A stretch of 5,855 nucleotides of DNA. Origin: Nitrospirales bacterium (GTDB lineage Bacteria; Nitrospirota; Nitrospiria; Nitrospirales; UBA8639). Below the pieces are notes generated by a model. It had not been told where the DNA came from, made no database searches, and worked only from the letters and a program-made list of their open reading frames with translations. The stretch lies in contig JACDDF010000171.1 of NCBI GenBank assembly GCA_013817135.1, positions 1 to 5,855 on the forward strand, read 5' to 3'. Of this stretch, positions 1-5,855 are shown one piece after another (position 1 is the stretch's first letter; every line of letters starts with the position of its first letter). A program made the position numbers and the translations under genes.

Positions 1-2451
1 GAAGTGCTGCCAGCCAGTATGCCTTTTTCGCATGTGAATCAGCTTATGACGAAAAAAGAGCTGACGAAATTGGTTGATCGTGTTTATCGTCAAGCCGGCT
101 TACATGAAGTGGTCGTCATGCTTGATCAATTGAAGGACTTAGGGTTCTCCTATGCCACCAAAGCTGGCGTTTCTATTTGTATAGACAATATGCATATTCC
201 TTCTCGCAAAAAGGAATTGATCGAGCGGGCAAAAGGAGATGTTTCTCAAGTTCATGAGCAATACAGTGAAGGCTTGATTACTAATGGGGAGCGATACAAT
301 AAGGTTATCGATATTTGGGCCCATGTTGGTGAGGAAGTCGCCATTGAAATGATGAAGGAAATTAAAGAGGGAGGCGGACGTGGTGCAGCAGAAGGCCTTA
401 ATCCTATTTTTATGATGGCGGATTCAGGTGCCAGGGGAAGTTCGCAGCAGATTCGGCAATTGGGAGGAATGCGCGGTCTTATGGCAAAGCCTTCAGGCGA
501 AATTATTGAAACTCCTATTACCGCTAATTTCCGAGAGGGTCTCACTGTTCTGCAGTATTTTATTTCGACTCACGGAGCACGGAAGGGGTTGGCCGATACA
601 GCACTCAAGACAGCAAATTCCGGATACCTCACTAGGCGCCTTGTCGATGCGGCCCAGGATGTGATTATCAGTGAGCCTGATTGTTTTACAACGGAGGGAA
701 TTATTGTTTCGGCGTTAGTAGAGGGAGGAGAAGTGATTCAACCCCTGGATGAACGCATTCTTGGTCGGTTAACAGCTGAGGACCTGCTCGACCCTGTCAC
801 GCAGGAAGTAATTGTCAAGGCTCATGAAGAGTTAGAGGAAGAGCTTTGTAAGACCATTGTTGAAGCAGGAATAGATCACGTAAAAATCCGGTCCGTTCTC
901 ACATGCCAGTCTCGATGGGGGGTGTGTGCCAAATGCTACGGTAGGGATTTGGCGCGCGGTCGGCTTGTAGAAATGGGTGAGCCTGTTGGGGTCATCGCCG
1001 CTCAGTCTATCGGAGAGCCAGGGACTCAGTTGACGATGAGGACCTTCCATATTGGAGGCACGGCCAGTAAGGTTGTGGAACAAACTGTTCTGGCATCAAA
1101 GCATGATGGCACGATTAAATTTTTAAGCTTTGACGCGAAGAAAAATGCGGATTTTTATAATCCCAACATGGCCGTAAAAACCCGACAAGGGGATTGGGTT
1201 GTCATGGTAAGAAACGGCAAGGTTGCGGTAATTGATGAAACCGGCCGTGAGCGTGAGAAATATCCTGTCGTGTATGGGGGTAAGATAAAAATCCCTGATG
1301 GAGGTAAGGTCGAAGTTGGGCAGAAGTTTGTGGAGTGGGATCCGTATTCACTCACAATTTTGACTGAAGTGGGGGGAAGGGTGGCTTTCGGTGATATTGC
1401 CGAAGGAGTCACCATGAAAGAAGAGGTGGATGAGGTCACGGGTTTATCCCGCCGTGTGGTGATTGAGCAAGCAGGGACCAATTTGCGTCCACGATTGTCT
1501 GTTAAGGACGAATCAGGGAAGACCGCAAAGCTTTCTTCTGGTTCTCCTGCACGATACCTCCTGCCGGTGGGAGCTCATATTTTTGTGGAAAAAGGCTCCA
1601 CTTTATATCCTGGTGATGTGTTGGCCAAAATTCCTAGAGAAACCACTAAGACGAAAGATATTACCGGAGGGTTGCCTCGAGTGGCCGAATTGTTTGAAGC
1701 AAGAAAGCCCAAGGAGCATGCCGTGGTCACTGAAATTGATGGAGAGGTGTCTTTCGGCGGATTTGTGAAAGGCTTACGGAAGGTCGTCGTGGATAACAAG
1801 ATTGGTGATGTGAAGGAATACTTTATTCCGCGTGGTCGGCACGTAAATGTTCATGAAGGGGATTGGGTAAGAGCTGGTGAGCCCTTAATGGATGGGTCGG
1901 CTAATCCGCATGATATTCTAAGCGTCTTGGGACCAAGGGAATTGCAAAAGTATTTGGTTGATGAGGTGCAAGAGGTTTACCGCCTTCAGGGAGTTGTGAT
2001 TAATGATAAGCACATTGAGGTAATCACCCGGCAAATGCTGAAAAAGGTGAGAATTGAAGATGCTGGCGATAGTTCTTTCTTGCCTGGCACTCAGGTCAAT
2101 AAATCTGTTTTTGATGATGAGAATGAGAGGGTTCTTTCTGAAGGTGGACAGCCGGCGTTAGGTAAGCCTGTCTTGTTGGGAATCACGAAAGCCTCTCTGA
2201 GTACTGACAGCTTTATTTCTGGTGCTTCTTTCCAGGAAACAACGAGAGTTCTTACGGAAGCTGCCATTAATGGACGTACGGATGACTTGCGTGGATTAAA
2301 AGAAAATGTGATTGTCGGCAGGCTGATTCCGGCTGGAACAGGTTGGGGCGCGTACCGCGAAACTTTTGTTCCAAAGCGAACGGAAGATGTAGCTCTGTCA
2401 TCAGAGGATCAATCAAGTTTAAATAAAGTTCATTCGTCAAGTGATAAATGA
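1..2451 (+). CDS. rpoC: DNA-directed RNA polymerase subunit beta' (5'-truncated by window)
   Basis: Largest subunit of RNA polymerase, which forms the active centre with beta and makes RNA from NTPs. The frame is open from base 1; 816 codons are present, and by alignment from memory base 1 is near E. coli residue 587. The N-terminal part, including the catalytic NADFDGD motif, lies upstream. Visible in order: the [11 protein letters not shown] segment; [19 protein letters not shown] at 421 onward; the bridge helix at about 538-648; four zinc-site cysteines at codons 682, 904, 925 and 934, matching E. coli C814, C888, C895 and C898; trigger-loop sequence [20 protein letters not shown] ending in FHIGG at 1059. 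An insertion of about 190 residues (about 1060-1641), like SI3 of Gram-negative enzymes, splits the trigger loop. It resumes with [20 protein letters not shown], and the conserved C-terminal block LLGITKASL...[14 protein letters not shown] follows. The last 34 residues are a polar, variable tail ending in TGA. rpoB is expected just upstream. Confidence 0.98.
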   Translation, partial: EVLPASMPFSHVNQLMTKKELTKLVDRVYRQAGLHEVVVMLDQLKDLGFSYATKAGVSICIDNMHIPSRKKELIERAKGDVSQVHEQYSEGLITNGERYNKVIDIWAHVGEEVAIEMMKEIKEGGGRGAAEGLNPIFMMADSGARGSSQQIRQLGGMRGLMAKPSGEIIETPITANFREGLTVLQYFISTHGARKGLADTALKTANSGYLTRRLVDAAQDVIISEPDCFTTEGIIVSALVEGGEVIQPLDERILGRLTAEDLLDPVTQEVIVKAHEELEEELCKTIVEAGIDHVKIRSVLTCQSRWGVCAKCYGRDLARGRLVEMGEPVGVIAAQSIGEPGTQLTMRTFHIGGTASKVVEQTVLASKHDGTIKFLSFDAKKNADFYNPNMAVKTRQGDWVVMVRNGKVAVIDETGREREKYPVVYGGKIKIPDGGKVEVGQKFVEWDPYSLTILTEVGGRVAFGDIAEGVTMKEEVDEVTGLSRRVVIEQAGTNLRPRLSVKDESGKTAKLSSGSPARYLLPVGAHIFVEKGSTLYPGDVLAKIPRETTKTKDITGGLPRVAELFEARKPKEHAVVTEIDGEVSFGGFVKGLRKVVVDNKIGDVKEYFIPRGRHVNVHEGDWVRAGEPLMDGSANPHDILSVLGPRELQKYLVDEVQEVYRLQGVVINDKHIEVITRQMLKKVRIEDAGDSSFLPGTQVNKSVFDDENERVLSEGGQPALGKPVLLGITKASLSTDSFISGASFQETTRVLTEAAINGRTDDLRGLKENVIVGRLIPAGTGWGAYRETFVPKRTEDVALSSEDQSSLNKVHSSSDK

Positions 2452-2484
2452 AATTAAATGATACCATTAAGATGAAAAATAATC

Positions 2485-2513
2485 TTGACATAATGTAAAT
2501 GAATCTATAAGAT
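2485..2513 (+). promoter_or_regulatory. Predicted sigma-70-type promoter for the rpsL-rpsG-fusA-tuf transcript
   Basis: A perfect -35 hexamer TTGACA (2485-2490) is followed by a 17-base spacer and the -10 hexamer TAAGAT (2508-2513), which matches TATAAT at 4 of 6 positions including the key first T, second A and last T. A shifted reading, TATAAG at 2506-2511, matches 5 of 6 but leaves only a 15-base spacer. A-rich DNA directly upstream (GATGAAAAATAAT, 2471-2483) could act as an UP element. The predicted transcription start is near 2520, giving a leader of about 60 bases before rpsL. The surrounding gap has about 22 percent GC, so chance hexamers are a risk, but the exact -35 box, ideal spacing and position ahead of a ribosomal-protein operon support the call. 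No transcript data are available here. Confidence 0.65.
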
Positions 2514-2535
2514 CATCAGGTTCGCCTCAATGATT
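2511..2535 (+). other. Hairpin in rpoC-rpsL gap (weak terminator or boxB-like stem)
   Basis: The left arm GATCAT (2511-2516) pairs with ATGATT (2530-2535), the outermost pair being G-U. After a small internal loop (C / CA), AGG (2518-2520) pairs with CCT (2525-2527) around a TTCG loop. The following bases, TATTTGTTCTTT, are T-rich but not a clean T tract. It could be a weak terminator for rpoC read-through RNA, or a stem paired with the boxA-like site a few bases later. Its left arm overlaps the predicted -10 box, so it would form only in RNA reading through from rpoC, not in RNA started near 2520. The stem has only three G-C or C-G pairs near the loop, so stability is modest. Confidence 0.4.
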
Positions 2536-2538
2536 ATT

Positions 2539-2550
2539 TGTTCTTTAAAT
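2539..2550 (+). promoter_or_regulatory. boxA-like antitermination element
   Basis: TGTTCTTTAAAT matches the E. coli rRNA-operon boxA (TGCTCTTTAACA) at 9 of 12 positions, and its core TGTTCTTT is identical to the boxA core I recall from Bacillus rRNA leaders. In RNA, boxA binds the NusB-S10 (NusE) pair and helps polymerase resist termination. It sits about 20 bases after the predicted start and 31 bases before the rpsL ATG, a sensible leader position. Because the gap is very rich in A and T, a partial match could arise by chance, so the functional call is inference. Confidence 0.45.
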
Positions 2551-2581
2551 TTCTAAAAATTAAGATGTAATTGGAAATAAA

Positions 2582-2953
2582 ATGCCAACAGTTAACCAAT
2601 TGATACGAGTCGGCCGTAAGCCAATTAAAGTAAAAAGTAAAAGTTCTGCCTTGAATCGGTGCCCTCAGCGAAGGGGTGTGTGCCTTCGGGTATATACCAC
2701 GACACCTAAGAAGCCAAACTCGGCATTAAGGAAAGTGGCAAGGGTGCGATTGACGACAGGCCTTGAAGTAACTGCATATATACCAGGTATGGGTCATAAT
2801 CTTCAGGAGCATTCTATTGTTTTGGTCAGGGGTGGTAGGGTGAAGGACCTTCCTGGTGTCAGGTATCATATGATCCGTGGGGCGTTGGATGCCGTCGGGG
2901 TTGCTAACCGGAAGCAGGGGCGATCGAAGTATGGAGCAAAGCGACCCAAGTAG
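2582..2953 (+). CDS. rpsL: 30S ribosomal protein S12
   Basis: S12 lies at the decoding centre of the 30S subunit, where it helps monitor codon-anticodon pairing, and it is the classic target of streptomycin-resistance mutations. The protein has 123 residues, the normal length (E. coli 124). Family signatures are clear: PTVNQLIR at the N terminus, CPQRRGVC at 27-34, [13 protein letters not shown] at 39-51, GHNLQEHS at 71-78, [14 protein letters not shown] at 83-96 and [11 protein letters not shown] at the end. Lys43, Lys88 and Pro91, where resistance changes usually fall, are all the sensitive-type residues. Asp89, methylthiolated in some bacteria, is present. The ATG is preceded by a modest Shine-Dalgarno site, GGA at 2573-2575, six bases upstream. 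The gene ends in two consecutive in-frame TAG codons (2951-2956). It is the first gene after the predicted str promoter. Confidence 0.99.
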   Translation: MPTVNQLIRVGRKPIKVKSKSSALNRCPQRRGVCLRVYTTTPKKPNSALRKVARVRLTTGLEVTAYIPGMGHNLQEHSIVLVRGGRVKDLPGVRYHMIRGALDAVGVANRKQGRSKYGAKRPK

Positions 2954-2972
2954 TAGGTTTCGCGCTTTTACC

Positions 2973-3003
2973 TTCGCTAATTTAATCTAAAATTCGCTAA
3001 TTT
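2973..3003 (+). repeat. Exact 11-base direct repeat in the rpsL-rpsG gap
   Basis: TTCGCTAATTT occurs at 2973-2983 and again at 2993-3003, start to start 20 bases apart. A looser relative, TTTCGCGCTTT, lies at 2958-2968. The second copy can also fold as an all-A/T stem, AAAATT (2989-2994) with AATTTT (2999-3004) around CGCT, directly before the rpsG Shine-Dalgarno site. An alternative fold pairs AATTT (2979-2983) with AAATT (2990-2994), and the two exclude each other. In E. coli the equivalent gap carries the S7 repressor-binding site for translational feedback. Whether this repeat has such a role is unknown. The repeat itself is certain, its function is not. Confidence 0.6.
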
Positions 3004-3016
3004 TTTAGGGGAAAAA

Positions 3017-3487
3017 ATGCCACGTAGGCCACTCGTTCTTCGTCAAAAGGTAGTGCAGGATGCTAGGTATAAGGACCAGGTTGTTGGGAGATTTTTAAAT
3101 ATTCTCCTTCAGGACGGAAAGAAGAGTACGGCTGAAAGGGTTTGCTATGGAGCCTTTGATATTGTCAGGGATAAGACCGGGGATGAGCCGCTTAAGATCT
3201 TTCATGCTGCGCTGGGAAATGTTAAGCCAATGGTCGAGGTGAAGTCGAGGAGGGTTGGTGGCGCATCCTATCAGGTGCCTGTTGAAATTCGACCGGTGCG
3301 GCAGGTGGCGTTGGCGTTGAGGTGGATTAAGCAAAGTGCTTTGGCTCGAAGTGGAAAAAGTATGAGGGAGAAGCTGGCGGCAGAACTCATGGATGCTGCT
3401 AATAATAATGGTTCTGCGGTAAAGAAGCGGGATGAGACTCACCGGATGGCTGAGGCTAATAGAGCTTTCGCTCATTACCGGTGGTAG
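3017..3487 (+). CDS. rpsG: 30S ribosomal protein S7
   Basis: S7 is a primary assembly protein that binds the 3' major domain of 16S rRNA, nucleates the 30S head and borders the E-site tRNA. The product has 156 residues, the standard bacterial length. Landmarks are the basic N terminus MPRRPLVLRQ, FLNILLQDGKKSTAERVCYG at about 26-45, NVKPMVEVKSRRVGGASYQV at about 68-87 leading into the beta-hairpin and PVEIRPVRQVALALRW, and the C-terminal MAEANRAFAHYRW. The ATG follows a good Shine-Dalgarno site, AGGGG at 3007-3011, with five bases between. It lies 63 bases after rpsL, so the two are almost surely cotranscribed. In E. coli S7 represses its own operon by binding the rpsL-rpsG gap; here that is only a possibility. 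The gene ends in TAG. Confidence 0.99.
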   Translation: MPRRPLVLRQKVVQDARYKDQVVGRFLNILLQDGKKSTAERVCYGAFDIVRDKTGDEPLKIFHAALGNVKPMVEVKSRRVGGASYQVPVEIRPVRQVALALRWIKQSALARSGKSMREKLAAELMDAANNNGSAVKKRDETHRMAEANRAFAHYRW

Positions 3488-3589
3488 GTTTTGTGCCTTA
3501 GCGCTGCGGGTGTTTTGTTGTTTTGTGGATAGATGGTTTTATTCTCTGTTTAATCTTAATAAGCTAAGCCCTTGTCGGCATTGGTGTGT

Positions 3590-3601
3590 GAGGAATTTGT
3601 G
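3590..3601 (+). promoter_or_regulatory. Shine-Dalgarno site and GTG start of fusA
   Basis: GAGGA at 3590-3594 lies four bases before GTG at 3599-3601. This is the only good ribosome-binding site near the N terminus of EF-G. The GTG start gives [20 protein letters not shown], which fits the family, where about seven to ten residues usually precede the RTRNIGI block. The frame stays open upstream to a TTG at 3572, but that start lacks a Shine-Dalgarno site and would add nine non-conserved residues. No ATG lies in frame before codon 16. Confidence 0.8.
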
Positions 3602-5680
3602 TCTGCAGATTTAATTTTAAGTCGAACTCGGAATATTGGGATTATGGCCCATATCGATGCCGGGAAGACTACGACTACGGAGCGGGTCCTCTATTACACA
3701 GGGGTCTCTCATAAAATCGGTGAGGTTCATGAGGGTGCAGCAACGATGGATTGGATGGAGCAGGAGCGGGAGAGGGGGATTACGATTACATCCGCCGCCA
3801 CAACCTGTTTCTGGAAAGAGAATCGGATTAACATTATCGATACTCCTGGTCATGTGGATTTCACTATTGAGGTGGAGCGGTCGCTTCGAGTGCTTGATGG
3901 GGCTATAGCGGTTTTTGATTCCGTTCAGGGAGTGGAGCCTCAATCTGAAACCGTATGGCGACAGGCAGATAAGTATCAGGTTCCACGAATTGTGTTTATG
4001 AATAAGATGGATCGAGTGGGGGCTGATTTTTTTGCAAGCGTTAAGTCTTTGGTTGACCGGCTTGGGGCTAAGCCTGTTCCCGTGCAATTGCCATTAGGGA
4101 GTGAGGATGAATTGCGTGGGGTAATTGACCTTCTGATTATGAAGGCGCTGGTCTTTGATGATGAGACTCTTGGCGCTGCTTATTCTGTTCAGGAAATTCC
4201 GGATGAGTTTATTGAGGTGGCGAAAGAATACCGCGAGAAATTATTGGATGCGGTGGTTGAGTTTGATGAAGTGGTCATGGAGCGGTATTTGGCTGGAGAG
4301 GTTCTTGGGGTGGATGAAGTTAAGCGGGCAATTCGGGCAGGGACGATAGGATTGAAAATTAACCCGGTCTTTTGCGGATCGGCTTTTAAGAATAAAGGCG
4401 TTCAGCCGTTGCTGGATGGTGTGGTTGATTATCTTCCTTCTCCAGTTGATCTTCCTCCCGTTGTTGGTATTGATCCTCATACTGAAGGGGAAATAACTCG
4501 AAAGCCTGAGGATGGTGAGCCTTTTGCTGCGTTGGCATTTAAAATTATGTCTGATCCTTTTTCTGGTCAGTTGACGTATTTTAGGGTGTATTCAGGGAAG
4601 TTGTCGGCTGGATCCTATGTTTATAACGTCGCAAAGGGGAAAAAGGAGCGAATAGGGCGATTGTTGAAAATGCATGCCAATAAGCGAGAAGAGATTGAGG
4701 AGGTCTCGGCGGGTGATATTGCGGCCGCCGTGGGTCTTAAGGACACCCGAACGGGCGACACTCTTTGTGATGAAAAGCATCAAATACTGCTGGAAGTTAT
4801 AAAATTCCCTGAGCCAGTTATTTCATTGGCGGTTGAGCCAAAGACCAAGCAAGATATGGATAAGTTGGGCTATTCTTTGGAAAAACTTGCTCAGGAGGAT
4901 CCTTCTTTTCAGGTGAAATCTGATGAGGAGACGGGGCAAACGATCATTTCTGGTATGGGTGAATTGCACCTTGAGATCATTGTTGATCGTCTTCTTCGGG
5001 AGTTTAAGGTACAGGCGAATGTGGGAAAGCCTCAGGTAGCTTATCGCGAAACTATTAAAGGAAGAGCTGAAGCTGAGGGAAAGTATGTCAAGCAGACTGG
5101 TGGTCGTGGTCAGTACGGCCATGTGTGGCTGAGGGTGGAGCCCGCTGAGTCCGGCGTCGGGCTAGAGTTCGTAAACAAAATCGTTGGAGGTTCGGTTCCA
5201 AGGGAATATATCGCTCCGGTTGAAAAAGGTGTTCGAGAGCGGATGGAGAGTGGAATTCTTGCCGGGTACCCATTGCGGGACCTTAAGGTCACTTTGTTTG
5301 ACGGCTCCTATCATGAGGTGGACTCGAGTGAGATGGCCTTTAAGATTGCGGGGTCAATGGCGCTAGTGAGTGCTTGTCAAAAAGCAGACTTAGTTTTGTT
5401 GGAGCCAGTCATGAAGGTTGAAGTTCTTGTTCCTCAGGATTTTATGGGGGACGTGATCGGTGATTTGAATAGCCGACGTGGAAAGATTCACGGGATGAGG
5501 GCAAGAGGGACTTCTCAAATTGTTGATGCGGCGGTTCCTTTGAGTGAGATGTTTGGGTATTCCACGGACTTACGTTCCAAGACTCAAGGGCGTGCTACTT
5601 ATAGCATGGAGTTTGAGTCTTATGAGGTGGTGCCAAAACTCATGGCTCAGCAAATTATAAAAAAGAACCAAGGGGAATAG
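3599..5680 (+). CDS. fusA: Elongation factor G, translocation GTPase
   Basis: EF-G binds the pre-translocation ribosome in the cytosol and uses GTP hydrolysis to move tRNAs and mRNA by one codon; with RRF it also splits post-termination ribosomes. The GTG start gives 693 residues, normal for the family (about 690-705). GTPase motifs: G1 AHIDAGKT at 17-24, switch I around 46-69 ([14 protein letters not shown]), G3 DTPGH at 81-85 with the catalytic-type His85, G4 NKMD at 135-138 and G5 around GSAFKNKG at 260-267. Domains II and III follow, including [23 protein letters not shown] and the GMGELHLE block. Domain IV keeps the tip sequence [10 protein letters not shown] with His572, equivalent to the essential E. 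coli His583. Domain V has [17 protein letters not shown] and [20 protein letters not shown]. All sites expected of a working translocase are present, so this is not a degenerate EF-G paralogue. It lies 111 bases after rpsG and ends in TAG. Confidence 0.98.
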   Translation: MSADLILSRTRNIGIMAHIDAGKTTTTERVLYYTGVSHKIGEVHEGAATMDWMEQERERGITITSAATTCFWKENRINIIDTPGHVDFTIEVERSLRVLDGAIAVFDSVQGVEPQSETVWRQADKYQVPRIVFMNKMDRVGADFFASVKSLVDRLGAKPVPVQLPLGSEDELRGVIDLLIMKALVFDDETLGAAYSVQEIPDEFIEVAKEYREKLLDAVVEFDEVVMERYLAGEVLGVDEVKRAIRAGTIGLKINPVFCGSAFKNKGVQPLLDGVVDYLPSPVDLPPVVGIDPHTEGEITRKPEDGEPFAALAFKIMSDPFSGQLTYFRVYSGKLSAGSYVYNVAKGKKERIGRLLKMHANKREEIEEVSAGDIAAAVGLKDTRTGDTLCDEKHQILLEVIKFPEPVISLAVEPKTKQDMDKLGYSLEKLAQEDPSFQVKSDEETGQTIISGMGELHLEIIVDRLLREFKVQANVGKPQVAYRETIKGRAEAEGKYVKQTGGRGQYGHVWLRVEPAESGVGLEFVNKIVGGSVPREYIAPVEKGVRERMESGILAGYPLRDLKVTLFDGSYHEVDSSEMAFKIAGSMALVSACQKADLVLLEPVMKVEVLVPQDFMGDVIGDLNSRRGKIHGMRARGTSQIVDAAVPLSEMFGYSTDLRSKTQGRATYSMEFESYEVVPKLMAQQIIKKNQGE

Positions 5681-5684
5681 TGTT

Positions 5685-5732
5685 CCTCCGGTAAATTTTC
5701 TAATTCGGTAAGGCAAGGATTTCAAGAGGAGG
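5685..5732 (+). promoter_or_regulatory. tuf Shine-Dalgarno site with upstream complementary (anti-SD) sequence
   Basis: AGGAGG at 5727-5732, six bases before the tuf ATG, is the strongest ribosome-binding site in the window, as expected for the most abundant cell protein. Just after the fusA stop, CCTCC (5685-5689) is perfectly complementary to GGAGG (5728-5732); shifted by one or two bases, TCCTC (5684-5688) pairs with GAGGA (5726-5730). The intervening loop is about 38 bases. Ribosomes finishing fusA would cover the upstream arm and release the site, which would couple tuf translation to fusA. The complementarity is seen; coupling is inference, and short C-rich/G-rich pairs can occur by chance. 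Confidence 0.4.
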
Positions 5733-5738
5733 TAGGGC

Positions 5739-5855
5739 ATGGCGAAGGCGAAGTTTGAGCGGAAAAAGCCGCATGTCAATGTGGGGACGATCGGGCATGT
5801 CGACCATGGCAAGACGACATTGACCTCGGCGTTAACCAAGGTAATGAGTGGTGCG
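5739..5855 (+). CDS. tuf: Elongation factor Tu (3'-truncated by window)
   Basis: EF-Tu carries aminoacyl-tRNA as a ternary complex with GTP to the ribosomal A site. Only the first 39 codons are inside the window, out of about 395-400 expected. They match the family start exactly: [20 protein letters not shown], then the P-loop GHVDHGKT at 19-26, followed by TLTSALTK. The ATG is fixed by a strong AGGAGG site six bases upstream and by the usual MAK start. It lies 58 bases after fusA, in the standard str-operon place. In many bacteria rpsJ and the S10 operon follow, which cannot be seen here. The frame is open to the last base. Whether a second tuf copy exists in the genome cannot be told. Confidence 0.98.
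   Translation, partial: MAKAKFERKKPHVNVGTIGHVDHGKTTLTSALTKVMSGA

Noticed and set aside
2448..2498. A 16-codon open frame starting at an ATG that overlaps the rpoC stop (ATGA) and ending at TAA in the promoter spacer
   Set aside because: There is no Shine-Dalgarno site before it, its composition follows the A/T-rich gap, and it overlaps the predicted promoter.
2565..2570. Start-stop pair ATGTAA in the rpsL leader, also at 2493-2498
   Set aside because: Six-base matches of this kind are expected by chance in such A/T-rich DNA and neither has a clear ribosome-binding site.
2786..2797. Methionine 70 in S12 ([10 protein letters not shown]) where E. coli has Glu
   Set aside because: This position varies among bacteria and hydrophobic residues occur there in other lineages, so it is not evidence of an unusual ribosome.
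3095..3475. A 126-codon open frame on the - strand inside rpsG, and similar antisense frames inside rpoC and fusA
   Set aside because: They are antisense shadows of strongly conserved genes, lack recognisable protein features and have low-complexity compositions typical of such shadows.
3488..3598. Possible promoter or terminator in the rpsG-fusA gap (TAATCT at 3551-3556; complementary CTTAGC 3497-3502 and GCTAAG 3563-3568)
   Set aside because: No -35 box at proper spacing fits the TAATCT, and a six-base complement over about 60 bases with no extension is weak; the gap holds nothing I can support beyond the fusA ribosome-binding site.
1..5855. An undescribed defence, mobile or biosynthetic system
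   Set aside because: Every coding base belongs to five universal housekeeping genes in their conserved order, with no room for further genes.

Overview
The window is a piece of the conserved bacterial str (streptomycin) operon region, all on the + strand. In order it holds the 3' part of rpoC (RNA polymerase beta'), rpsL (ribosomal protein S12), rpsG (ribosomal protein S7), fusA (elongation factor G) and the first 39 codons of tuf (elongation factor Tu). The two end genes are cut by the window edges. All reading frames are intact. There are no tRNA or rRNA genes, mobile elements, CRISPR arrays or cargo genes.

Organism: the beta' subunit carries an insertion of about 190 residues inside the trigger loop, as in Escherichia coli and many other Gram-negative lineages. 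The overall style of EF-G and of the EF-Tu N terminus reminds me of Nitrospirota or nearby deep Gram-negative phyla. That placement is from memory and tentative. Three successive TAG stop codons and a GTG start for fusA are mild lineage hints.

Layout: rpoC ends at 2451. A 130-base gap follows with only 29 G or C bases (about 22 percent, my count). It contains a good sigma-70-type promoter (TTGACA, 17-base spacer, TAAGAT), a small hairpin overlapping the promoter's -10 box, and a boxA-like antitermination sequence (TGTTCTTTAAAT). I read this gap as the start point of the rpsL-rpsG-fusA-tuf transcript, possibly with read-through from rpoC. The 63-base rpsL-rpsG gap holds an exact 11-base direct repeat. 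The 111-base rpsG-fusA gap ends in the Shine-Dalgarno site that sets the fusA start. The 58-base fusA-tuf gap has a strong Shine-Dalgarno site and, just after the fusA stop, a sequence complementary to it. No gene-free stretch exceeds 300 bases.

Function: RpoC is the catalytic half of the transcription enzyme. S12 and S7 build the decoding centre and head of the 30S subunit. EF-Tu delivers aminoacyl-tRNA and EF-G drives translocation. The grouping keeps synthesis of the transcription and translation machinery together. I see no previously undescribed system here. What deserves a second look is the regulatory DNA between the genes, above all the promoter/hairpin/boxA cluster before rpsL.
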